Below, in pieces: positions 42,647 through 50,967 of a stretch of DNA of 64,000 bases (positions are counted from its first letter, which is position 1; the number at the start of each line of letters is the position of its first letter). The stretch is taken from assembly GCA_963798455.1 (NCBI GenBank), contig CAWCTD010000003.1:4216001-4280000 (forward strand), in the 5' to 3' direction. Below the pieces are notes generated by a model. That model worked only from the letters and a program-made list of their open reading frames with translations. It was not told the DNA's origin and searched no databases. Made by a program: the position numbers and the translations under genes. This DNA is from CAWCTD01 sp963798455 (GTDB lineage: Bacteria > Acidobacteriota > Terriglobia > Bryobacterales > Bryobacteraceae).

Positions 42647-43957
42647 ATGCAAGAAAAGATGAATATTGCGGTGTTCGTCGACTACGACAACATCGAGATC
42701 GGCGTCAAGAGCACGCTACAGCGGGAGTTCGACGTCTCGGTAGCGCTCAACGCGCTCAAGGAACGGGGTGACATCGTCGCCAAGTTCGCCTACGCCAACT
42801 GGGCCAGGCAGGAGGGGGCCACCCGGCAGATGGCCGCCAATGCCGTCCAGATGGTGCAGCGCATTCCTTCTCCGCGCGGCGACAAGAACGGCGCGGACAT
42901 CAACCTCGCTCTGGACGCGCTGGAGATGGCGTTCACCCACAACCACGTCAACGCCTTCGCCATCGTGAGCGGCGACAGCGACTTCATCCCGCTGGTCAAC
43001 AAGCTGAAGGAGTTCGGCAAGACCGTCTATGTGCTGGGGGGCAGGGCCTTCACCAGCACGATCCTGCAGCAGAACTGCCACGAGTTCATCAGCTACGAGT
43101 CGCTGCTGGACGAGACGCAGAAAGCTCAGCGCCAGCCGACTCAGCAGCATCCGGCGCAACAGCAAAGGCCTCCGCGGCGCAGGGCGGCGCCTCTGGACAT
43201 CGCGCAGGCCATGCCGCTGGTCGAGCGCGCGCTTCAGGTACTGGAGCGCCGCGGCGTGCAGCCTCAACTCGGGCTGCTCAAATCGACCATGCTTCAACTG
43301 GACGCCACTTTTAGCGAGAAGGCGTACGGCTGCAGCAGTTTCTCGGATTTCGTGGAGAAGCTGCGCAACGCCGGTTACGTGAATCTCAGCGGCAGCGAGG
43401 GCCGTTACTTCATCGAGCGCAAGACCACGACCAAACCCGAGACGCCCGCCCCGAGGCCGGAGGAGGCGCTGCCTCTGCTCCGCGACACCCTCGAGACCCG
43501 CCGGCTGGACATGGAGAGCGGCTGCGTCGCCGAGCAACTCGAGAGCTGGGTGCAGGAGGCGCACCCTGATTTCAGCACGGCTTCGTACGGCTTCCAGGAA
43601 TTCACGGAGCTGCTGAACTTCGCGCAGGACAAAGCGCTGGTCCGGGTGGAGCCTGACGAGGAGAAGGGACTGCTCGTGTATCTGGGCGCCGAGTTCTATC
43701 CTCCCGCGCCGGAGCCGGAGCCGGAAGCGGCCGCTCCGGAGCAGGAGGAGGAGGAGGACGAGCCCCAGCCGATCGTGAAGGGCCAGCCCTCCGCGTTCGC
43801 GGAACCCGAGCCGGAGCCCAAGCCGACCCGCTCACGCCGCCGCAAGACCACGGAGCACGGCGCCTCGACGGCGGGCGGGACCGCCGCGCGCAAGCCGCGC
43901 CGCAGGACTCCGTCGCCGCGTTCGCGCCCACGTACGCCGCACTTGCCGATGCAGTAG
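42647..43957 (+). CDS. NYN-domain ribonuclease-like protein with OST-HTH/LOTUS domains
   Basis: 436 aa. Residues 5-155 form a NYN (LabA/DUF88, PIN-like) domain with the acidic set VFVDYDNIE, KNGADINLALDALE and IVSGDSDFIPLVNKLKE. Two OST-HTH/LOTUS domains follow (QVLERRGVQPQLGLLKSTMLQ ... YGCSSFSDFVEKLRNAGYV and LEQLESWV-type ... YGFQEFTELLNFAQ). The tail is Glu/Pro-rich and then basic (Arg/Lys/Ser/Pro). These proteins are thought to cleave or bind structured RNA. ATG at 42647 or 42659. Confidence 0.9.
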   Translation: MQEKMNIAVFVDYDNIEIGVKSTLQREFDVSVALNALKERGDIVAKFAYANWARQEGATRQMAANAVQMVQRIPSPRGDKNGADINLALDALEMAFTHNHVNAFAIVSGDSDFIPLVNKLKEFGKTVYVLGGRAFTSTILQQNCHEFISYESLLDETQKAQRQPTQQHPAQQQRPPRRRAAPLDIAQAMPLVERALQVLERRGVQPQLGLLKSTMLQLDATFSEKAYGCSSFSDFVEKLRNAGYVNLSGSEGRYFIERKTTTKPETPAPRPEEALPLLRDTLETRRLDMESGCVAEQLESWVQEAHPDFSTASYGFQEFTELLNFAQDKALVRVEPDEEKGLLVYLGAEFYPPAPEPEPEAAAPEQEEEEDEPQPIVKGQPSAFAEPEPEPKPTRSRRRKTTEHGASTAGGTAARKPRRRTPSPRSRPRTPHLPMQ

Positions 43958-44011
43958 AGCGCTCCGCCGCGGAGGCGTGTGGTAGCATCGGGGTTTTGAG
44001 GAGCGTCTGGC

Positions 44012-44767
44012 TTGCTCGACCTGTTGAAAGCGCCGGTCTTTTCGGTGCAGAACTTCTTCGCGCTGTCGGGAAGAGCCATCCGAAATGTCGTTCGGCGGCC
44101 GCACTACCTGGACGACATCTTCCTTCAGATGGACGTGATCGGTTTCGGCAGCCTCCCGATTGTGATTCTCACCGGTTTTTTCAGCGGCGCGGTCATGGCC
44201 CTGCAGATGTCCAAGGCGCTGGCCCAGTACGGGGCGGTGGGCAAGACACCCGATCTGGTGACCATGGCCCTGGTACGGGAACTGGGGCCGGTGCTGACCT
44301 CGCTGATGGTCGCCGGCCGCAACTCGTCTGGTATGGCCAGCGAGCTCGGCTCGATGAAGGTGACCGAGCAAATCGACGCCATGCGCGCGCTTGGCACGGA
44401 CCCCGTCCAGAAGCTGGTGACGCCGCGGCTGGTCGCCACTTGCCTCGTATTGCCTCTGCTCACCGTCATCTCCGATTTCCTGGGGATCTTCGGCGGCTTC
44501 GTCATCGCCTACACGCTGCTACGCATGAGCCCCACCCAGTACTGGAGCAGCTCCTGGCAGGCCATCGAGTACAGCGACATATTCCAGGGCCTGATCAAGC
44601 CCTTTTCCTTCGCCTTCATCGTCGCCCTGGTGGGATGCCACTACGGCATGGAGACCTCGGGCGGGACACAAGGCGTCGGCCGTTCCACCACGCGGGCGGT
44701 GGTGGTGGCCTCCGTGTGGATTTTCATTCTGGATTTTTTCATCACGCGATTCTTCGTCGGCGCCTGA
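44012..44767 (+). CDS. mlaE: MlaE-family phospholipid ABC transporter permease
   Basis: 251 aa, with the MlaE signature LTGFFSGAVMALQMSKALAQYG, RELGPVLTSLMVAGRNSSGMASELG and VTEQIDAMRALGTDPV, and five membrane segments. Part of the system that moves phospholipids between inner and outer membranes. The start is TTG at 44012. MlaF starts 7 bp after its stop. Confidence 0.93.
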   Translation: MLDLLKAPVFSVQNFFALSGRAIRNVVRRPHYLDDIFLQMDVIGFGSLPIVILTGFFSGAVMALQMSKALAQYGAVGKTPDLVTMALVRELGPVLTSLMVAGRNSSGMASELGSMKVTEQIDAMRALGTDPVQKLVTPRLVATCLVLPLLTVISDFLGIFGGFVIAYTLLRMSPTQYWSSSWQAIEYSDIFQGLIKPFSFAFIVALVGCHYGMETSGGTQGVGRSTTRAVVVASVWIFILDFFITRFFVGA

Positions 44768-44774
44768 GGACTTC

Positions 44775-45596
44775 ATGCCGGGGAAAGACAGCCGCAGCGT
44801 CCTTCGATTCGAGCACGTGTCGCTCGTCTTCGACGTGACGCCCGCGCTGGATGATGTCAACTTCGACGTCCCGGAAGGCGAGACGCGGATCATCCTTGGG
44901 AACGCGGGAAGCGGGAAGACGACGCTTCTGAAGACGGCGCTGGGCCTGCTCAAACCCGACTCGGGCCGCGTCTTCGTGTTTGGAGAGGATATCACCCATC
45001 TGAGCGAAGCCGAACTGTTTGACATGCGCGCCAAGGTCGGCATCTTGTTCCAGGAAGGCGGCATCTTCGACTCGCTCACCATCGAGGAGAACGTGGCCTA
45101 TCCCTTGCTCAACCAGCGGCTTCTTCGTGTTCCTCTCTCCGAGGCGCTGCCGCGCGTGGAGGAGGCGCTCCAATTCGTGGAGCTGGAGCGGACCCTGGAG
45201 AAGTTCCCCAGCGAGCTTTCCGGCGGGATGCGCCGGCGGGTGGGGATCGCTCGGGCTGTGGTGGCGCAGCCGCCGCTGGTGCTGTACGATTCGCCCACCG
45301 CGGGCCTTGACCCGATTACGGCCTCCACCATCATCTCGCTGATCATCAAGGAGCGGGATTTGAAGAACACCACCACCGTGATCGTCACGCACCGCTACCA
45401 GGATGGGACTTGGCTGGGCGATTTCCGATACAATCCGAGAAGCGAGCGTCTGGAGCCCGTCCATCACGACGGAGGGCCGGAACCATCGAGCACGAAATTC
45501 ATGGTGATGCGCGAAGGACGGATCGTATTCGAGGGGAGCCGCTCTCAGTTGGAAGCTTGCCGGGACCCTTACGTTGCCAAGTTCGTGAAGCACTAG
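44775..45596 (+). CDS. mlaF: MlaF-family ABC transporter ATPase
   Basis: 273 aa. Walker A GNAGSGKTTLLK, Q-loop LFQEGGIFDSLT, signature LSGGMRRRVGIARA, Walker B LVLYDSPTAGLDP, H-loop VTHRYQDG. The EGGIFDSLT and SGGMRRR forms are typical of Mla ATPases. It powers the MlaE permease. Confidence 0.94.
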   Translation: MPGKDSRSVLRFEHVSLVFDVTPALDDVNFDVPEGETRIILGNAGSGKTTLLKTALGLLKPDSGRVFVFGEDITHLSEAELFDMRAKVGILFQEGGIFDSLTIEENVAYPLLNQRLLRVPLSEALPRVEEALQFVELERTLEKFPSELSGGMRRRVGIARAVVAQPPLVLYDSPTAGLDPITASTIISLIIKERDLKNTTTVIVTHRYQDGTWLGDFRYNPRSERLEPVHHDGGPEPSSTKFMVMREGRIVFEGSRSQLEACRDPYVAKFVKH

Positions 45597-45606
45597 GCGA
45601 AGAACC

Positions 45607-46680
45607 ATGCCATCGGCGAAGAAAGTGAAATGGGCTCAGTTACGCGTGGGCTTGATGGCAGTAGTTGCCATGGTGATGCTGGGGGCGCTGGTTTTCCTGC
45701 TCACTGGCACGAAGAAACTGTTCGTCACGAAAGCCACCCTCTACACCTATATGGACGATTCGGCGGCGCTGGCCACGGGCTCGCCGGTGAGGCTCAACGG
45801 CATCCTGATCGGCAACGTCAAGAATGTCGAACTATCGGGCCAGACCGCGCCACGGCGGGCGGTGCGCATCACGATGTCGGTGGACGCCGCGGACCTCAAG
45901 TCGATTCCGGTGGACTCGGTGGCCGCCATCAGCGCCGAGAATGTGCTCGGCACCAAGTACATCAACATCGAGATAGGCCATAGCAGAACTGCCATCCAGG
46001 ACCGAGGCGAAGTGCCGAGCAAGGACGTCAGTGAGTTCGAGGAAGTGGTCCAGTCGGGTTATGACGCGATGGTCACGGCGCGCGCGTTGCTCAAACGGAT
46101 CGATGGCGTGGTAAGCGGGATGGAAAACGGCAAAGGCACGATCGGCCAGCTTCTCGTCGACAAGACGCTGTACGATCGTTTGAACTCCGCCGTGTCCGAA
46201 GTGCAGAAGGTAGCCGAGACCGTCAGCAGCGGCCAAGGGACCGTGGGCCGCCTCCTCAACGACGAAACGCTTTACAACGACATGCGCACCGCCGTTCGCC
46301 GCCTGGATGAACTCCTCGCGGGCATCCAGGAGGGGCAGGGCACCGCCGGGAAGCTGGTCAAGGACCCCGCTCTTTACGACGACGCAAGGAAGACCATGGA
46401 CGAGTTGCATCGCCTGGTGGCGGATCTCAACGCGGGTAAAGGCACGGCGGGAAAGCTGCTCAAGGACGACCAACTGCACCGCCAGATTCAGGATACCGTC
46501 GCCAAGCTGGACTCGATTCTGGACAAGGTCAATACCGGCCAGGGCACCCTGGGGCAGTTGCTGGTCAACCCCAACCTGTACGAATCGCTCAACGGGGCGA
46601 GCCAGGAGATGCGAGACCTGATGAAGGACTTCCGCGCCAATCCGAAGAAGTTCCTGAGGATCAAACTGGGGCTGTTTTGA
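45607..46680 (+). CDS. mlaD: MlaD/MCE-domain lipid-binding protein
   Basis: 357 aa. An N-terminal membrane helix (RVGLMAVVAMVMLGALVFLLTG) anchors a periplasmic MCE domain (LYTYMDDSAALATGSPVRLNGILIGNV, LGTKYINIEIG). The long C-terminal half has repeated units around GKGTIGQLLVDKTLYDRLN / GQGTVGRLLNDETLYNDMR / GQGTAGKLVKDPALYDDAR / GKGTAGKLLKDDQLHRQIQ, i.e. five related ~37-residue helical repeats often seen in Acidobacteria MCE proteins. It forms the lipid-carrying ring of the MlaEFD complex. Confidence 0.93.
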   Translation: MPSAKKVKWAQLRVGLMAVVAMVMLGALVFLLTGTKKLFVTKATLYTYMDDSAALATGSPVRLNGILIGNVKNVELSGQTAPRRAVRITMSVDAADLKSIPVDSVAAISAENVLGTKYINIEIGHSRTAIQDRGEVPSKDVSEFEEVVQSGYDAMVTARALLKRIDGVVSGMENGKGTIGQLLVDKTLYDRLNSAVSEVQKVAETVSSGQGTVGRLLNDETLYNDMRTAVRRLDELLAGIQEGQGTAGKLVKDPALYDDARKTMDELHRLVADLNAGKGTAGKLLKDDQLHRQIQDTVAKLDSILDKVNTGQGTLGQLLVNPNLYESLNGASQEMRDLMKDFRANPKKFLRIKLGLF

Positions 46681-47450
46681 GCGCTCGGACGCTGCTCGTC
46701 GTCAACGCCGATGATTTCGGCTTCACTCGCGACGTAAACGAAGGCATCCTCGCGGCCCACCTAAGTGGCATCGTCACCGCCACGACCCTGATGGCCACCG
46801 GCGCCGCTTTCGAACATGCCGTCGGGCTGGCCCTGGAGAACCCCACGCTCGATGTCGGATGCCACCTGGTGCTGGTGGGCGGAAGCTCCTTGCTGCCGCC
46901 CTGCGGGGCTTTGCCCGGATCCACGGCCGGCCTCATACGCGCGCTCGCGCTGCGGCGGATGCACCCTTACGAAGAGCTGCGCGCCCAGATGCACAAGCTC
47001 CTGGACGCGGGCCTGAGCCCTTCTCATCTGGACACCCACAAGCACACCCACCTGCTGCCCCAGGTGGCTGAAGCCGTGGGGAGAATCGCGGAGGAGTTTC
47101 GCATCCGCTGGGTCCGCCGGCCGCTGGCCGTCCCCGTCCTGGGGAGTTGTTTGGCGTGGATCCTTAGCCGGCACGGTTGCCGGATGACGGACCGCTTTGA
47201 AGGTTTCCGCCTGACCGGCCGTCTGGACACCCCCGCCCTGGTGGGCCTCCTTGCCCAAGTGCGTCCGGGGACGACGGAACTGATGTGCCACCCGGGCTAT
47301 CTGCGAACGGAACTCCTCCAGGCGGGCACGCGCCTCAAGCAGAGCCGCGAGCGCGAAGTCCTCGCGTTGGTCTCCGCCGAGGTCAAGCAGGCCATCCTGG
47401 ACGCCGGTATCCGGCTGGTGAACTACGTCTCGCTCGGCGCTGAGGCGTAG
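46677..47450 (+). CDS. ChbG/HpnK-family carbohydrate or hopanoid deacetylase
   Basis: 257 aa, YdjC/ChbG fold with metal ligands in NADDFGFTRDVNEGI (Asp-Asp), LDTHKHTHLLPQV (His-x3-His) and ELMCHPGY. Family members deacetylate diacetylchitobiose or the hopanoid N-acetylglucosaminyl intermediate (HpnK); the spacing resembles HpnK, but no other hopanoid gene is in the window. The start TTG overlaps the mlaD stop, so it is in the mla operon. Confidence 0.85.
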   Translation: MSARTLLVVNADDFGFTRDVNEGILAAHLSGIVTATTLMATGAAFEHAVGLALENPTLDVGCHLVLVGGSSLLPPCGALPGSTAGLIRALALRRMHPYEELRAQMHKLLDAGLSPSHLDTHKHTHLLPQVAEAVGRIAEEFRIRWVRRPLAVPVLGSCLAWILSRHGCRMTDRFEGFRLTGRLDTPALVGLLAQVRPGTTELMCHPGYLRTELLQAGTRLKQSREREVLALVSAEVKQAILDAGIRLVNYVSLGAEA

Positions 47451-47752
47451 TAGCGGCGGTGTTCCACGCTGGAACTCCGTCGAGCGCTCAGGTTTCAGAT
47501 CGGAACAGAGCGTGATGCGCAGTCGCTGTACGCCCTCTCCGGCATCTCGAAGCATTCCAGGCAAGTTCTTCAATCCAAGTAGGTAACTCACCCTAGAAAC
47601 AATCTGCCGTTTTCCTCGAGTTCTGGCCGCTGGCTTGCTTCTGTTACACCGTCGGCAGCCTTGCCCGCCGGTGAGTCCCCCCGAGACGAGGAGGGACCGA
47701 GCAAGACTGAGGGCCAGGTAAGTCCGGCCCCTACGAAAGCGAGGGAATCCAG
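47451..47752 (+). other. Leader region upstream of the sigma factor gene
   Basis: 302 bp without a gene. The last 110 bp are rich in paired-looking G/C blocks (GGTGAGTCCCCCC, GGAGGGACC, GGGCC, GTCCGGCCCC) and end with GCGAGGGAATCCAG before the ATG. It may fold into a structured 5' leader, but I could not match a known riboswitch. Confidence 0.35.
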
Positions 47753-48508
47753 ATGCGCGCCACCAGTGTGCCCAGTGCCGAGACCACGCGGAGGCAAGAA
47801 CGGGACCAGATCATCCTGGAACACTTGCCGCTGGTGAGAGCGATCGCAATTCGCGTTCACGAGAACTTGCCTGTTCACGTGGACATTGACGATCTCGTGC
47901 ATGCCGGGATTCTGGGACTGTTCGATGCCACCGACAAGTTCAACCCCGAGAAACAGGTTGCCTTCTCCAGTTACGCCAAACACCGGATCAAGGGCGCCAT
48001 CCTGGACAGCCTCCGCCAGCTCGACTGGGCTTCGCGCGATTTGCGCCGCCGCCACAAGCAGATCGAAGCCGCCACACGGGACCTGGCCGTGGTCCTGCAG
48101 CGCAACCCCACCCAAGCGGAGGTCGCCGAGAAACTGGGAGTGGGACCGGAACGCTGGCGCCGCATGATGATGGAGTTGCGCAACGTGGGCCTGGTCTCGG
48201 CGTCCGGAGGCGCACAGGACCGTGATGAGCCGGCTGTGCCCGATTTCCCCGCCGAACAAGGGACACATCCCGACCGCATGTGCTGCCAGGAGCAACTGAG
48301 GGTGTACCTGCGGCTGGCCCTCGGGGCACTGCCGGAGCGCTATCGTCAGGTGGTTCAGCTTTACTACACCAACGAGATCACGATGCGCGAGATTGGCGAA
48401 ATGATGGGGATCAATGAAAGCCGCGTTTCACAGATCCACAAGTCAGCCTTGCAGAAGATGGCGGTGGCGCTCCAGGCCGCGGGCATCGAGTCCAGTGCGG
48501 CGTTCTGA
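47753..48508 (+). CDS. FliA/WhiG-type RNA polymerase sigma factor
   Basis: 251 aa. Sigma region 2 (DDLVHAGILGLFDATDKFNPEKQVAFSSYAKHRIKGAILDSLRQLDW), region 3 (AVVLQRNPTQAEVAEKLGV) and region 4 (LPERYRQVVQLYYTNEITMREIGEMMGINESRVSQIH) are present. The SLRQLDWASRDLRR block is typical of the FliA/WhiG group. No flagellar genes are in the window, so the target genes are unknown. ATG at 47753. Confidence 0.9.
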   Translation: MRATSVPSAETTRRQERDQIILEHLPLVRAIAIRVHENLPVHVDIDDLVHAGILGLFDATDKFNPEKQVAFSSYAKHRIKGAILDSLRQLDWASRDLRRRHKQIEAATRDLAVVLQRNPTQAEVAEKLGVGPERWRRMMMELRNVGLVSASGGAQDRDEPAVPDFPAEQGTHPDRMCCQEQLRVYLRLALGALPERYRQVVQLYYTNEITMREIGEMMGINESRVSQIHKSALQKMAVALQAAGIESSAAF

Positions 48509-48529
48509 GGCCAGGCGCGGCGCGATGCC

Positions 48530-50251
48530 CTACCGCACCTGAATGGAGTACGGCATCAGCCGGAAGTAGCCGCCCTTCGCGAGTGCCGGCGCCGGCCATC
48601 GGTTGAGGAAGGACCGCAGCCAGTCCGGCAGCCGGACTTCATCGGAGCGGCTCAGCAGGCGGTCGAAGAGGCTGCGCTTGGGGGGATAGAGGACCAGCGT
48701 GACGTCCTCGCCGCGAGGGATTCGGGCCTTCTGACGAACCAGCTCCATGGCTCGGTCCAACCCGCCCAGCTCGTCGACCAGGCCGTTCCGTTTGGCTTGC
48801 GTTCCGAGCCACACGCGCCCTTGGGCCAGCGGTTCGATCTCCTCGAACTTGCGCTTGCGGGCCGCGGCAACCTTTTCCACGAAGACACGGTAGTTATCGT
48901 CCACTCCTTCTCTGAGCTTCTGGCGCGCGGCGTCGCTGAGAGGCTCGTAGTCGGAGTCGATCGCCGCGAAACGCCCGCGCGTGAGCAACTGCTTCTTGAT
49001 CCCCAGCTTCTCGTAAAGCCCGCGGAGGTTCGCCTTCCCGAAAACCACCCCGATCGAACCCGTGAACGTGGCGGGGTAGGCGACAATCGGATCGCCGGTC
49101 ATGGAGATGTAGTAACCGCCGGAGGCGGCCTCGTCCGACATGGAGATCACCAGAGGCTTGCTCTTGCTCAGGAGGTTCATCTCGCGCCAGATCTCGTCCG
49201 AAGCGAAGGAGTCACCCCCCGGGGAGTCCACCCGGACGATGACCGCCCGTATGCTGGTGTCGCGGCCCACCTGCCGCAAGAGTTTGATGAACGCCGGCGC
49301 TTCCAATCCGGTGTCTCCGTCCAGCCCGCCGGCCAGGTCGCCCCCAATGGCGCCCTCTCCAACCACCAGGGCGACGCGGTTCTTCGTTCCCGCAAAGCCA
49401 GCCGCCTCCTCGGCCCGCAGGTAGTCCCGGATGCCGATGCGTTCCAGCCGGCCTGCGCCGGCCGTCTTCTCCAACTCGCTGAACACCTGGTCCTCATACC
49501 GGAGCCCGTCCACCAGTCCTTGCGCCAAGGCCTGTTTGGAGAGAAACGGTCCTTCGTCGACGATGGCGCGAACTTGTTCCGGGCTCTTGTGGCGGCCCAT
49601 CGCGATGGTCTGGATCAGAAGCCGGTAGACCTCGTCCAGAATCGAGTCGAGCACTTCCCTGGTCTCGGGGCTCATCGACGTCCTGGTGAACATGTCGCCG
49701 TAGTCCTTGTACTTGCCGGCATGTTCGATCTCCACCTGAACGCCGATCTTGTCCAACGTCCCTCGAAAGTAGGTCACCTCCGCGCGCAGGCCCTTCAGGT
49801 CAAGCATGTCCTCGGGGGCCATGTAGACGCGGCTCGCCGCGGTGGCCAGGTAATACTCTCGGGTGGATGGGGCTCGCAGAAAGGCGAAGACGGGCTTCCC
49901 TGCCTTCACCAGCCGCACCAGACAGGCGTGGATCTCCTCGAGCTTGCCCCAGCCCGCATCCACGCGTCCGGGCATAAGGACGATAGCTTTGATGCGGGAA
50001 TCGGTCTCGGCTCGCCGGAGCACTCTCCAGAGATCGGCCACCGTGAGGGGCGCCCTCCGTTCGAACATGGGGAGCGGGATGGTGAGGGGGCTTCGTTCGA
50101 CGACCTGGCCGTCCAGGTCGAGAACCAGGACGCTGCGCTGGCTCACCTCGGGCGGCCGTTCGCCCAGGCGCACCAGGGCGAATGCGGCCAGGATCAGAGA
50201 CAGGACCGCGAGCAAGAGTCCCGCCAAAAGACCGATCAGAAATTTAGCCAT
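48530..50251 (-). CDS. sppA: Signal peptide peptidase SppA, long (67K) type
   Basis: 573 aa with an N-terminal membrane anchor (FLIGLLAGLLLAVLSLILAAFALV) and two S49 peptidase domains. The first has the catalytic Lys in IEHAGKYKDYGD, the second the nucleophile Ser in SDEAASGGYYIS, with VRVDSPGGDSFASDEI before it. Degrades cleaved signal peptides in the membrane. It converges on the sigma factor gene. ATG at 50251. Confidence 0.94.
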   Translation of the reverse strand: MAKFLIGLLAGLLLAVLSLILAAFALVRLGERPPEVSQRSVLVLDLDGQVVERSPLTIPLPMFERRAPLTVADLWRVLRRAETDSRIKAIVLMPGRVDAGWGKLEEIHACLVRLVKAGKPVFAFLRAPSTREYYLATAASRVYMAPEDMLDLKGLRAEVTYFRGTLDKIGVQVEIEHAGKYKDYGDMFTRTSMSPETREVLDSILDEVYRLLIQTIAMGRHKSPEQVRAIVDEGPFLSKQALAQGLVDGLRYEDQVFSELEKTAGAGRLERIGIRDYLRAEEAAGFAGTKNRVALVVGEGAIGGDLAGGLDGDTGLEAPAFIKLLRQVGRDTSIRAVIVRVDSPGGDSFASDEIWREMNLLSKSKPLVISMSDEAASGGYYISMTGDPIVAYPATFTGSIGVVFGKANLRGLYEKLGIKKQLLTRGRFAAIDSDYEPLSDAARQKLREGVDDNYRVFVEKVAAARKRKFEEIEPLAQGRVWLGTQAKRNGLVDELGGLDRAMELVRQKARIPRGEDVTLVLYPPKRSLFDRLLSRSDEVRLPDWLRSFLNRWPAPALAKGGYFRLMPYSIQVR

Positions 50252-50296
50252 AGCGTGTAGACACGATTCTACACGTAGTAGAGGCCGGGCATGCCC

Positions 50297-50962
50297 CTAC
50301 ACCAGGACCGGCAGTTGGATGACTTTCTTCTGGATGGCGTACTGCACGAGCTGCGCCTTGTTGTGTATATCCAGCTTGCGCATGAGATTGAACTTGTGCG
50401 CCTCGACGGTTTTCACGCTCAGGTTCAACTGACCGGCGACTTCCTTGACCGAGTTGCCTTCGGCGAGCATCTTCAGCACTTCTTTCTCGCGGGGTGTGAG
50501 CGTGGCAAAGCGTGGCATGCGATCCGTGGTCTTGACCCGTGTACGGAAGTCGTCCACCAACTGCGAGAGCATGCGTGGACTCAGGTAGCTGCCGCCCCGG
50601 CAGACGTCACGCACGGCGGCCACCAACTGGGTCGCCGGGCTGTCCTTCAGCACATAGCCGCTGGCTCCGACTTGCATGCTCTCCACCAAGTAGTCCTCGT
50701 CGTCATACATGGTGAGGAAGAGCACCCGGGTCTCGGGCCGGTTGCGTTTGATCGAGCGTGTGGTCTCGAAACTGCTCGGCCCCGGCATCCCGATATCCAT
50801 CAAGACCACGTCGGGCTTCAGGTCGGCCGCCCTGTCGGCGGCGCTGATCCCATCCGAGGCCTCGCCCACCACTTCCATGTCGGCTTCAGCGGTGAGCAGC
50901 GTTTTCACTCCCTGGCGGAATAATGTGTGATCGTCCGCCAGCAAGATCCGAATTTTGGCCAT
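50297..50962 (-). CDS. NarL/FixJ-type response regulator
   Basis: 221 aa. Receiver domain with ILLADDHTLFRQGV, phosphoacceptor Asp in DVVLMDIGMPG, the conserved Thr and Lys in FLTMYDDEDY and YVLKDSP; then a LuxR-type helix-turn-helix (LTPREKEVLKMLAEGNSVKEVAGQLNLSVKTVEAHKFNL). ATG at 50962 is chosen; a GTG at 50971 overlaps the kinase stop. The kinase gene just upstream is the probable partner. Confidence 0.93.
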   Translation of the reverse strand: MAKIRILLADDHTLFRQGVKTLLTAEADMEVVGEASDGISAADRAADLKPDVVLMDIGMPGPSSFETTRSIKRNRPETRVLFLTMYDDEDYLVESMQVGASGYVLKDSPATQLVAAVRDVCRGGSYLSPRMLSQLVDDFRTRVKTTDRMPRFATLTPREKEVLKMLAEGNSVKEVAGQLNLSVKTVEAHKFNLMRKLDIHNKAQLVQYAIQKKVIQLPVLV

Positions 50963-50967
50963 AAGAG

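Noticed and set aside
47590..47752. Cyclic-di-GMP (GEMM) riboswitch
   Set aside because: A few words such as GGGACC and GCAAGAC recall it, but the conserved core and spacing do not fit.
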